Positions 9,192 to 18,053 of a DNA stretch of 64,000 nucleotides are shown here, one piece after another. Position 1 is the stretch's first letter. Each line of letters begins with the position of its first letter. The stretch is from NCBI RefSeq assembly GCF_014199625.1, contig NZ_JACHNY010000001.1, forward strand, positions 930,001 to 994,000, in the 5' to 3' direction. Both the position numbers and the translations under genes were made by a program. Origin of the DNA: Sphingomonas abaci. GTDB taxonomy: Bacteria; Pseudomonadota; Alphaproteobacteria; Sphingomonadales; Sphingomonadaceae. Under the pieces are notes generated by a model. The model saw nothing but the letters and a program-made list of their open reading frames with translations, had not been told where the DNA came from and searched no databases.

Positions 9192-9401
9192 GAGGAAGGG
9201 CGGCTTGCCGCCTCATTTGAAAGCGGCCCATTCCTTTGCGGGCAGGCAGCTCCACCTTAAATTCGGTTCGCTCTGCCAGATCAGGGCATCTTCGATATAT
9301 GAAGTCTAGATTTGCTAACCTGATCTTGACGTTTGCGCCGGATCCGGCAGCTAACGAAAACGGAAGAAATGTTGCGGCTAGCACCGGGGGGGCGAGGCAA
9401 G

Positions 9402-10916
9402 ATGCAAGGTTTTAGGCTGCTGCGCGCGGCGGGCACTTTTGAAAATGCTAGTCGCGCAAAGGACGCTGGCCATCAGGCCAACGCGCCTAGTTTTATGGAT
9501 GTCGAGTTCGCGCCAGTGGCGCTCAGCGATACCAACGCCTGGGTCTCGGTGGTGATCGGTCGGAATGGCGTTGGCAAGAGCCGTCTGCTTGCCGGCGTGG
9601 CTGACGTGCTTGAGCGCCTCGATAGCGGTCGTCGCTTTGGCCGTTTCGATTCCCCTGGCGTGTCGATGATCGAGTATCTGCTCGACGGCGTCCATTGTAG
9701 GGTCGAGCTGAACGCTAGGCGCGAGATCAAAGCGACCTTGGACGGGGTTCAATGTTCCGCCGAAAGCCTCCCGCTTCCGGGCAAGATTATCGCCCTGACG
9801 ACGACGCCCTTCGATAAGTTTCGCCTTTCGCGATCGCTGCGCTCTCGCCCGGACGATCCGGCATATTGGGAGGAACAGCGCTATTCCTACCTCGGGTTGC
9901 GCGATCGGACCGGCCGGGCATCCCCAACGGCCGCGATGTTTCGAGCCCTGGAGGGGCTCTTCGGGGCTTCGAAGGGAAGCGACCGCAAGCGAATGCGCAT
10001 CGCGGAGGTATTTGAACTTCTCGGGTATCAGCCTCAGATCGAGGTGCGCTACCGCGCCGTGCCTGGCGCGACCACCCGGTTCAAGCGGCTTATCGAGGGC
10101 GACGATTTCGGGGATCTTTTCGAGACGCGCTCGACCATCCGCAGCTCCCGCCCCTTCGAGCGTCTACATGAGGATCGCGACGAATTCGAAGCGGTGCGAG
10201 AAATCGCGCAAGAATTCGCCGACCGCATGGATCAGCAGCGACAGGTCGTTCTACGCGCGGATTTCCAGGGCGTATCCGACGACGAGTTCTTTAACAGGAT
10301 CCAGCGGCTTCGTCGGGTCGAACTCGTTCACCTGTCTTCAGTCGAAGTGCGCCGCATCTCTGACGGCGCCATACTGGATTTGCGGTTGGCTAGCTCTGGC
10401 GAATTAGGCATCGCCACGGGTTTCCTAGGGCTTGCTTCGACGATCAGCGACAACAGCCTTGTCTTTATCGACGAACCTGAAATTAGTCTTCATCCTGAAT
10501 GGCAGAAGCAATATATCGACTTACTAACAAAAACGTTCGAGAACTTCACAGGTTGTCACTTTGTTCTAGCAACCCATTCACCTTTGATCCTGTCGGACAT
10601 CGACCCTAAAGCATCGAATGTTGTGTCGTTGGATCCGGAACGACGACGTGCGGAAAGCGCTGCCGACTATGCCGGGAAGTCCTACGACTATCTACTGGCG
10701 ACCGCGTTTGAAGAACCTGGCAACAACAATCTCTATCTCAAGGAAGAGATCATCAAGGCATTGCGGCTAGCCGCGGATGGCGAGATTGGCACCCTCGCCT
10801 TCGCCAATGCGATGGAGGTTCTCAACGAGAATCTGCCTCGACTTCAGGCCAGCAGCCCCGTCGCTCAGCTGATTCTCGAATTGCAAAATGCCGCTGAGGC
10901 CGAGGTCGAGTCATGA
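9402..10916 (+). CDS. ptuA: PtuA-like AAA ATPase of a Septu-type defence pair
   Basis: A 504-residue SMC/ABC-like ATPase in the style of Septu PtuA, OLD and retron-associated ATPases. Walker A is GRNGVGKS (residues 53-60), Walker B is LVFIDEPEISLHPEWQ, and the ATHSPLIL H-loop follows. A helical insertion separates the lobes. It overlaps the next gene, an HNH nuclease, by ATGA, which is the two-gene Septu layout: the ATPase oligomer senses phage and licenses the nuclease. I chose the ATG at 9402, preceded by GAGG; in-frame starts at 9333 and 9369 also exist. No reverse transcriptase is nearby, so a retron is unlikely. Confidence 0.75.
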   Translation: MQGFRLLRAAGTFENASRAKDAGHQANAPSFMDVEFAPVALSDTNAWVSVVIGRNGVGKSRLLAGVADVLERLDSGRRFGRFDSPGVSMIEYLLDGVHCRVELNARREIKATLDGVQCSAESLPLPGKIIALTTTPFDKFRLSRSLRSRPDDPAYWEEQRYSYLGLRDRTGRASPTAAMFRALEGLFGASKGSDRKRMRIAEVFELLGYQPQIEVRYRAVPGATTRFKRLIEGDDFGDLFETRSTIRSSRPFERLHEDRDEFEAVREIAQEFADRMDQQRQVVLRADFQGVSDDEFFNRIQRLRRVELVHLSSVEVRRISDGAILDLRLASSGELGIATGFLGLASTISDNSLVFIDEPEISLHPEWQKQYIDLLTKTFENFTGCHFVLATHSPLILSDIDPKASNVVSLDPERRRAESAADYAGKSYDYLLATAFEEPGNNNLYLKEEIIKALRLAADGEIGTLAFANAMEVLNENLPRLQASSPVAQLILELQNAAEAEVES

Positions 10917-11545
10917 TCAATGCGGCGGTCACCTATGCGGACGCCGATAAGGATCTGGTCGACGCGTTTGAAGCTTTACCTCGTGAGTCAAAATCCGGCG
11001 ACTATTGGTCTGAGGACGCGCTGAAGGCGTTGAAGGGCCGCATCAAATCGTTCTACATCGCGGCGCAAGGCTCGCGTTGCTGCTATTGCGATCGACATCA
11101 AGGCACCGAAAACCATCGCGCTTGGGACGTCGAGCATATCGTTGACCGCGCGAAATATGCTTGGTTCTTGTTTACACCGCGCAATCTCGCAGCGGCCTGC
11201 CCCGACTGCAATCTCGCCAAGTCGGAGACAGAGGTTTTAAAAACGCGCGGGCGAAAGACATATCCGTCGTCATCAGCAGATTTCAAAATCGTACATCCAC
11301 ATTTCGACCAGTTTAACGATCACATCTTCCACTACCGGCACGTCTATATACCCAAGACGCCGAAAGGTAGCTTCACGATCTATACCTGCAAGCTTCTGCG
11401 CTTCGCCGAAAAATATATTGACTGGCAGAACAGTGCGGCGGATACACGGTTTGAAGCGGAGGTGAACGCAGCTTTTGACTCGGAGCTTCCAATGGCAGTC
11501 GCCGCCGTCAACTCGATCGCCAATCAGTTGTCGCAGCCAGACTAA
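10913..11545 (+). CDS. ptuB: PtuB-like HNH endonuclease
   Basis: A 210-residue HNH protein. The core reads CCYCD (Cys56/Cys59), DVEHI (His75), PRNLAAACPDC (Asn91, Cys96/Cys99) and CNLAKS: a His-Asn nuclease motif on a Zn-binding CxxC/CxxC scaffold. It is the effector partner of the upstream PtuA-like ATPase, with which it shares ATGA. In Septu systems the pair degrades DNA on infection. The C-terminal region after residue 130 is unassigned and may contact the ATPase. It is followed by a gene-poor gap of 650 bp. Confidence 0.78.
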   Translation: MINAAVTYADADKDLVDAFEALPRESKSGDYWSEDALKALKGRIKSFYIAAQGSRCCYCDRHQGTENHRAWDVEHIVDRAKYAWFLFTPRNLAAACPDCNLAKSETEVLKTRGRKTYPSSSADFKIVHPHFDQFNDHIFHYRHVYIPKTPKGSFTIYTCKLLRFAEKYIDWQNSAADTRFEAEVNAAFDSELPMAVAAVNSIANQLSQPD

Positions 11546-12196
11546 TCCGGGCCTCGAAACACTCCGGGATATCAACCACTCTTTTTATAGCGCACAACGA
11601 TAGTGCAGCATCGGTAAGTGTGCTTCGCTGCAGACCCCCAAACCAGATCGGGCCTGTTGAACGGATCGAAGCTTTCGGTATTATGGAAGGTGGCATCGAA
11701 CGACCGATACTAAGGCGCATTGCCAACCTGCGGTTTTGCTAGGCTGATAGGTAGCTTTCGGCGTGATCCCACATACCGAGCGCTGGATCGGAACGGCGTA
11801 TTCTGGGACATTTCTGCCGTTAACCGGCGACGTGGCGAACGGCGGATCTTATCAAATGCCGACGTTCAGCGATTGCACCTCTGGTCTCATCGGCCGACCG
11901 ACCCCGGCCGTTTGTGCTCTGGCAGGTTCCGGGCGAGCCGCGTCGCCTTGCTGACATTCGTTCACCGGGCCGTCGTGTTCGGGAAGATCCAGTTACGGAC
12001 CCTTACCCGCCAAAAAAGACTGTAGGATCCAGCGCGGCTTTCCGATCGGTGTAACCCGCTTCGCTTAGACTTCAATGAAACCGGTGATCAGGTCGCGCTC
12101 GCTTTGCTCCAAACTGCCCCGAGTCAGATCGGACATGAAGCCGGTTGCATCTAGCGGTATCGAACTGACATGCTTCCCTTGGGAGGGAATATCGAG
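11546..12196. other. Intergenic gap between Septu pair and AddB-like gene
   Basis: About 650 bp without a gene I can support. Short frames exist on both strands but none shows a motif or a convincing ribosome site. The stretch presumably carries the promoter of the AddB/AddA-like operon. A GGGAGGG ribosome-binding sequence at 12181-12187 precedes the start at 12197. Confidence 0.4.
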
Positions 12197-14860
12197 ATGG
12201 ACGTAGTGTTTGGCCTTTGGGCAGATGGCGGCTCCAGCCCCGATCACGGCGGCGAGGGGCCCGGGGCGCTAGGCCAGCCGGTCGTAGGCCCGGTGGGTCT
12301 TCTCGATATCCTTGAGACGGCCGTGGGCTTGGGCGGTCCGCGCCGCCCCCAGGTGGTACGGATCGCTGCATTCCAGTCGACTCTTGAAGCGCTCGAAGGC
12401 GACTACTTCTGGTCTCGCTCGCTCGCCATGGATCCCTGGGCTACGGCGCGAACCCTCCTTGGCTGGCGCGACGAGCTCGTCGGCCTCGGATGGCGTGGCG
12501 ACGCAACCTGGTCTGGTGAACGGCTTACCCAGCTTGCCATCGCCTCCACATCGGCGACGGATCTCGCTCCCGGCCTTGCTGATCGCATCGCCGCCATTCT
12601 CGCGAAGCTTGGCGGATCGACCACCTCGCCGATCACTCGCCTCCGTCTGATCGATTCCGCTCACCTGCTCCCGTCTCCGCTACGTCGCGTTGTGGAACGG
12701 CTGCGAGCCCTCGGTTGCATCGTGGAGGACGTGGGGATCAGTACCGCTGCCGCGCCAGCCACATCGCTCGGCCGCCTGCAGAGGTGGATCGTCGATGGCA
12801 TCGTACCCGAGCCCGGTGCTGACGGCTCCGTGACCTTGGCAGCGTCGGCAAGCGAGCCCCTCGCGGCCGAAGTACTGGGTCAGTGGTTCGCCGGTCAGGA
12901 CGGCGACGTGGCGCTGGTCGCGCAGGAGGGTGATACAGACCTCCTCGACCACGGGCTGAGTGCAATCGGTCAACCGCGTGCTGGCCGGAGCCGGTCGTCG
13001 ATCCACCGTGGTTCCCTTCAGCTCTTGCTGCTGGCCTTCAGAGGGTCTTGGGCACCCTTCGATCCTCAGGCGCTGATGGAACTGCTGATCTTCCCGGCCT
13101 CCCCCATCGCCCCGCGCGCGGCACGGCGGCTCGCCTCTGCCCTCGAACAGGCACCCGGGCGCGGCGGCCCCGAATGGATTGAAGCTTGGGAAGCGATCGG
13201 CACTGCCGAGCGCAAGTACGCCGCAGGCGACGCCGACGCCCTTGCCGCCGTCGAGCCCAGGCTGGCGCGGTGGCGGGAGTGGACTGAGCCGGAAATGGCG
13301 GATGCGGCCTCCGGGATGCCGCTCGCCCAGGCGCTCGGCATCTGCGAGCGCGTAACCGCATGGGCGGTCCGCCGCTACGCTGCCACCGGCGACCTGCTCT
13401 ATGCCTCGACGTCAACATTGTCGGGCGAGGTGCGCGCGGCGCTCGCAGCGCTTGGCCGAGATCTTGTGCCGCGTCTCCTGGTCGAGCGGGTGATAGACCA
13501 AGCGTTGGACCTAGGGCACCCGAACCCCGGCTCACAGGCCGAGGCCGCGCGATGGCGCAGCGTCCCCCATCCGGGTGCGATTTGGGCGCCGAGGGACGCG
13601 GTGGTCTGGTGGAATTTTTCCACGACGCGCGAAGGCGCCTCGCGCTCGCCGTGGACCGAAGCTGAGCGGCAGGAGCTCGCGGCCGCAGGCTGTCCCGCCG
13701 ACGACGTGACACTGGCCGCCCGAGCCGCGAGCGCCGCTTGGGAGCGATCGGTCATGAACGCGCGCGAGCGTATCGTCTTCGTCTCGGGCGGACCGGGTTG
13801 TGAGGCGGACGAGATGGCGCATCCACTCGCCCATCGCCTGAAACCGGCGCTGGACCGTGTCGCGTCGCGAGTTGCCCTCGAGGCAGCGTTGCGCGGGCCG
13901 ACACTCGAACTCGCGGGTACGACCATCGGACGCCGAGCCATCGAGCCACGAGCACTGCCCGTTGCGCAATTCGCCTGGCCCGTGCCCAGTGGGTTTTCGG
14001 CGCGAGTTGCCGACACGGTGGAGTCCGCGACGTCGCTGGAGAATCTCTTCTCCTGTCAGCTTATGTGGGCCCTGCGGCATGTGGCTCGGCTCCGTCCCGG
14101 CCGCGTCCGCTCGATTCCCGATGCCAATCAACTGCTGGGGAATCTCGCTCACGCGATCGCCCGCGAAGTGTTCGCGCCTGGTGATCCGCCGGGACTGGCG
14201 GAGGCTGAGCAGCACGCGGCCGCTCTCCTCGAGGGACGAATCGACCAGCTGGCAGCGCCGCTCCGACACCCGGAGTTCGCCGAGGAGCTGAACTCGGCGC
14301 GCCGACGACTTCCTGCGGCCATGGCCAGTCTCGCCAGCTGCCTCTCGGAGAACGGTCTGACGGTAGAGGCGACCGAGCAGCAGGTCAGCGGTACTTTCGA
14401 GACTCTGCTCGCGATGCAGGGGTCGGTCGACCTCGTCGCCCGTGACCGCTCCGGAAACGCCGTAATCGTGGACCTGAAGTGGACGCGTAGCGACCGTTCG
14501 CGGGTCGACGAGCTTGCAAAGGGCCGTGCAGTCCAGCTCGCGACCTACGGCGCGCTGGTCTCTGGCGGCGGACCCTACCGGGCTGGCTACTTCCTGTTGA
14601 ACCAGCGGCAGTTCCTGACGTTGGTCGGCAGCGGCCTCGTTGGGCGACCCATCGAAGGGGCACGCTCCTTTCCCGACACCTGGGCCGCGATCCTCGCGGG
14701 TTGGCGGACGTGGCGGGCGGGCGCGGAGGCGGGAACGATTCTCGCGACAGGCGTCCAGGGTGTTGAGGACAGCATTCCCGCCGAACTGGGCATCACCCGC
14801 GATGTGCACTGCGGGTGGTGCGACTATGCAACGCTGTGCCGTGTCAGGGGGCTCGCATGA
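12197..14860 (+). CDS. AddB/RecB-like PD-(D/E)XK nuclease, 4Fe-4S type
   Basis: An 887-residue protein with the layout of AddB-type helicase-nuclease subunits. The N-terminal part is a degenerate SF1 helicase-like region with no clear P-loop (it opens MDVVFGLWADGG). The C-terminal nuclease has Asp745 (SVDLV), Asp759 and Lys761 (VDLK). Four cysteines, Cys620 and Cys872/Cys875/Cys881 (CGWC...C), match the iron-sulfur staple of AddB and Cas4 nucleases. The start at 12197 is favoured by GGGAGGG nine bases upstream over an ATG at 12170. It overlaps the next helicase gene by ATGA, so the two probably form a complex that unwinds and cuts DNA ends. It is not the housekeeping AddB, since it is transposon cargo. 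Confidence 0.75.
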   Translation: MDVVFGLWADGGSSPDHGGEGPGALGQPVVGPVGLLDILETAVGLGGPRRPQVVRIAAFQSTLEALEGDYFWSRSLAMDPWATARTLLGWRDELVGLGWRGDATWSGERLTQLAIASTSATDLAPGLADRIAAILAKLGGSTTSPITRLRLIDSAHLLPSPLRRVVERLRALGCIVEDVGISTAAAPATSLGRLQRWIVDGIVPEPGADGSVTLAASASEPLAAEVLGQWFAGQDGDVALVAQEGDTDLLDHGLSAIGQPRAGRSRSSIHRGSLQLLLLAFRGSWAPFDPQALMELLIFPASPIAPRAARRLASALEQAPGRGGPEWIEAWEAIGTAERKYAAGDADALAAVEPRLARWREWTEPEMADAASGMPLAQALGICERVTAWAVRRYAATGDLLYASTSTLSGEVRAALAALGRDLVPRLLVERVIDQALDLGHPNPGSQAEAARWRSVPHPGAIWAPRDAVVWWNFSTTREGASRSPWTEAERQELAAAGCPADDVTLAARAASAAWERSVMNARERIVFVSGGPGCEADEMAHPLAHRLKPALDRVASRVALEAALRGPTLELAGTTIGRRAIEPRALPVAQFAWPVPSGFSARVADTVESATSLENLFSCQLMWALRHVARLRPGRVRSIPDANQLLGNLAHAIAREVFAPGDPPGLAEAEQHAAALLEGRIDQLAAPLRHPEFAEELNSARRRLPAAMASLASCLSENGLTVEATEQQVSGTFETLLAMQGSVDLVARDRSGNAVIVDLKWTRSDRSRVDELAKGRAVQLATYGALVSGGGPYRAGYFLLNQRQFLTLVGSGLVGRPIEGARSFPDTWAAILAGWRTWRAGAEAGTILATGVQGVEDSIPAELGITRDVHCGWCDYATLCRVRGLA

Positions 14861-17800
14861 CGGAGGTTGGCGTACAGAACAGGGTCGACACGATCATCGC
14901 GAGCGCCGGCACCGGCAAAACCTACCGCCTGGTCGAAGAGATTGTGGCGGAGGTCATGGGCGGCATACCGCCGCACCGTGTCCTCGCGACAACCTTCACA
15001 AAGCGCGCCGCGGCGGAGCTCTCGGGACGTATCCGGGCCCGGTTGATCGAGGCTGGCCGCGCCGATCTAGCGGCGGCAATGCTTTCGGCGCGCATCGGCA
15101 CCGTGAACTCAGTCTGCGGATCGCTGATCGCCGAGTTCGCCTTCGAACTCGGGAGGTCTCCGGTGGCCGAGGTTATCGCCGAAGATCGCCAGGCAGCGGT
15201 GTTTTCGCGCGCTGTAGGCGCCGTGATCGAGGAAAGCGGTCCGGCGATCGCGCAGGTCGCCGAGCGCTTTGGCCTGCAGGCGCGCAGCTATACGATGCAT
15301 GGCAGGACTATCAGGGGATGGCATGACGAGGTCAGGCGCGCCGTGGACCTTGCGCGCTCTAATGGCATAGCGGCCGACAGGCTCGCGCAATGCGCCGAGC
15401 GCTCGGCGGCGAGCCTTGTCGCGCTCTTGCCCCCCGCAGCGGCGGGCGAGACGGACGACGCCCTCGATCAAGCGCTCCGCCTGGCGCTCGAGGCGTGCAT
15501 AGTCGAGGTCGAGCGTGGGCGTGCAGGTCTGAAGGCCACGACGCTCTCCAAGGACGTCCCCGTCGTGGAGAAGGCCCTGCGGACGCTGGCGTCAGGCGAC
15601 AGGCTGCCCTGGTCGGACTGGGCGCGGCTCACCAAGCTCGGCGTTACCAAGGCAGACGCGGGCCTGTTCACGGCAGTGATCGCCGCCGCGGCTGCCCATC
15701 CTCGTCATCCCGCGCTGAGAGCCGACATCGATCGCTATCTCGAACTTGTGTTCGACTGCGCAGCGCGGTGCATGGAGGCATATGCAGCGCACAAGCGTGC
15801 GCGAGGATTGCTCGACTTCGTCGACCAGGAAATGCTTGCGCTCGAAATTATCTCCGACCCCGCGAATGGCCCGCGACTGCGCGAGCTGATCGGTGCCGTT
15901 TTCGTCGACGAGTTTCAGGATTCCAGCCCGATCCAGATCGCCATCTTCACCGCGCTTTCGCGCATTGCCGGCCGCAATCTGTGGGTCGGTGATCCGAAGC
16001 AGTCGATCTATGGTTTCCGCGACGCCGACCCGGCGCTCACCACGGCGGCGGCGGCGGCGATTACCGCAGCATCGGGCGGCGGGGTGGCATATCTGCGCCG
16101 CTCCTTCCGGACACGGCCGCAACTGGCAGACTTCGTGAACGCCGCGATTGCCCCGAACATGCTGCGGGTCGGCATGGCCGAGGAGGAGATCTGCTTCGAG
16201 GGATGCGCACGGACTGAGGATTCCGCATTCCCGGCCGCCCTTTCCTTCCTTCCGATGACGGGCAAGCGGAAGGACGAGCGCACGGCGATGCTCGCTAGCA
16301 GGATCGCCGGCCTGCTCGCCGACCCCGCCGGTTGGCCGGTCACCGAACGGAGTGGTACGACGCGCGGTGCGCGCGGCGGCGACGTGGCGGTGCTTTGCCG
16401 CAGTAATGCGCAAGTCAGCGATCTCGCGGCAGCGCTCGCGGCGCACGGCGTCCGTGTCGCCGTCGAGCGCTCGGGACTTCTCGATCAACCCGAGATCGAG
16501 TTCGCGCTCTCCGCGTTCCGCTGGATCGCCGACGGCAGCGACACGCTCGCGCTCGCGGAGCTTGCCCGTCTCGGCACAGACGGTGAAGGCTGGTTCGCCG
16601 CCGTTTTCCAAGCCGACGCACGCGCGGGCCTCGTCGCCCAGCTACCGTTCGCCGAAGCGCTTTCGGCGATCCGCGAGCGTGCGCCGCAATTGACGCCAGC
16701 CGAAGTGCTCGACGCGTTGCTTCACGCCGACACTGTCCTCGACACCATTCTGCGCTGGGGCGAGGCCGAGCAGCGCCTGCAGAATCTTGAGGCACTCAGG
16801 GGTTTGGTCGAGGGCTATCAAGAGGAACAGCGCGCGGAGCGTCAGGCCGCCACCTTGGCCGGCGCCTGCGCATGGATCGCGGACCGCGACGATGCACGCC
16901 AGCCCGAGAGCACGCATCCCGACGCGGTCAACATCATGACCTACCATGGTGCAAAGGGCCTCGAATGGCCCGTCGTGGTCTTGACCGAGCTCGACGCGCC
17001 GGCGCGCGGGTCACCGTTCGGGCTGACTGCCGAGGATGAGGGTTCACCCGATTGGGACGCTCCACTTGCTCGACGGGTGCTGCGTTACTGGCCCTGGCCC
17101 TATGGCGAGCAGCAAAAAGACGTCGATCTCGACGTGAGCGCTCCGGTCAGCCCGCAGGGGATCGCCGCGATCGCCGCCGAACGGTTGGAGCGCACGCGCC
17201 TGCTCTACGTCGGCATGACGCGCGCGCGCGACCATCTCGTGCTTGCCACGACCGGTGGCGCCCTGCCGTGGCTCGACGAGCTTACGGACGACGCGGGTTC
17301 GCCTCTCATCGCCGACGTAGGCGCGGCGGTGACCGTCGCCGCCGAGCGCTTCGCGACACGGACCTGCGCCGATGTGCTGCAGCCTGCCGAGGATGCAGCG
17401 GAGACCGTGATTAAATACGGCCGTCCCACGACGGCGCGTGTCGCGCATCCGCCGCTGCGACTACGGCCGAGTGACGCGGTCCTGAAGGATGCCGGGGTAG
17501 TCGTAAGGTGCACGGATGGGCTCGGAGCGCGCATCCCGCTGGTAGGCAATCCGGATCTGCAGCTGCTTGGCGAGGCGATTCATCGATTCCTCGCTTCCGA
17601 CGACCCAGGCGCTGGCCTTGAGGTACGGACGTCCGAGGCGGAGGCCGTGCTTCTGCGCTGGGGTGTGCCCCATCTGGCGCCGGCGGATCTGGTGACCATC
17701 GCCGATCGCCTCCACACATTTGTTGGCACGCGGTTCGCGGGCGCGACCGTGCTCCGCGAGTGGCCGGTGCACGCGGAGGACGGCCTGCAGGTGCTGTCCG

Positions 17801-18021
17801 GCCGCCTCGACCTGCTGGTCGATCTCGGCGACGGCTATGCAATCATCGACCATAAGAGCTTCCCCGGCTCGGTCGCGCTCGACGAGGAGCGCCTGCGCGC
17901 TTTCGCGGGTCAGGTCTCAGTCTACGCCCGCGCGATCGAGCGCGTCACCGGCAGGACGCGCTTCGAGTATTGGGTGCACCAGCCGATCGCCGCGGTCATG
18001 ACCCAAATCGAAATCCGCTGA
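14857..18021 (+). CDS. AddA-like UvrD/RecB-family helicase-nuclease
   Basis: A 1054-residue SF1A helicase with a C-terminal nuclease. Visible motifs: I, ASAGTGKT with Lys21; Ia, TTFTKRAA; II, VFVDEFQDSS near residue 350; III, GDPKQSIYGFRDAD; V, MTYHGAKGLEW; VI, LLYVGMTRARDHL. The C-terminal domain has RLDLL (Asp985) and IIDHK (Asp998, Lys1000), an apparently complete PD-(D/E)XK site. The start at 14857 shares ATGA with the AddB-like gene. The 3' end faces the E1-like gene with only 32 bp between them. It likely works with the AddB-like partner to process DNA ends. Confidence 0.85.
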   Translation: MTEVGVQNRVDTIIASAGTGKTYRLVEEIVAEVMGGIPPHRVLATTFTKRAAAELSGRIRARLIEAGRADLAAAMLSARIGTVNSVCGSLIAEFAFELGRSPVAEVIAEDRQAAVFSRAVGAVIEESGPAIAQVAERFGLQARSYTMHGRTIRGWHDEVRRAVDLARSNGIAADRLAQCAERSAASLVALLPPAAAGETDDALDQALRLALEACIVEVERGRAGLKATTLSKDVPVVEKALRTLASGDRLPWSDWARLTKLGVTKADAGLFTAVIAAAAAHPRHPALRADIDRYLELVFDCAARCMEAYAAHKRARGLLDFVDQEMLALEIISDPANGPRLRELIGAVFVDEFQDSSPIQIAIFTALSRIAGRNLWVGDPKQSIYGFRDADPALTTAAAAAITAASGGGVAYLRRSFRTRPQLADFVNAAIAPNMLRVGMAEEEICFEGCARTEDSAFPAALSFLPMTGKRKDERTAMLASRIAGLLADPAGWPVTERSGTTRGARGGDVAVLCRSNAQVSDLAAALAAHGVRVAVERSGLLDQPEIEFALSAFRWIADGSDTLALAELARLGTDGEGWFAAVFQADARAGLVAQLPFAEALSAIRERAPQLTPAEVLDALLHADTVLDTILRWGEAEQRLQNLEALRGLVEGYQEEQRAERQAATLAGACAWIADRDDARQPESTHPDAVNIMTYHGAKGLEWPVVVLTELDAPARGSPFGLTAEDEGSPDWDAPLARRVLRYWPWPYGEQQKDVDLDVSAPVSPQGIAAIAAERLERTRLLYVGMTRARDHLVLATTGGALPWLDELTDDAGSPLIADVGAAVTVAAERFATRTCADVLQPAEDAAETVIKYGRPTTARVAHPPLRLRPSDAVLKDAGVVVRCTDGLGARIPLVGNPDLQLLGEAIHRFLASDDPGAGLEVRTSEAEAVLLRWGVPHLAPADLVTIADRLHTFVGTRFAGATVLREWPVHAEDGLQVLSGRLDLLVDLGDGYAIIDHKSFPGSVALDEERLRAFAGQVSVYARAIERVTGRTRFEYWVHQPIAAVMTQIEIR

Positions 18022-18053
18022 CCTTGGACTTGCGCGACCGGCGCCTGCCGCAC

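Noticed and set aside
9333..12196. Retron with PtuAB effector
   Set aside because: No reverse transcriptase gene is present in or around the pair.
12065..12247. 60-residue minus-strand frame before the AddB-like gene
   Set aside because: It overlaps the supported AddB-like start and has no recognisable domain or ribosome site, although its composition is plausible.
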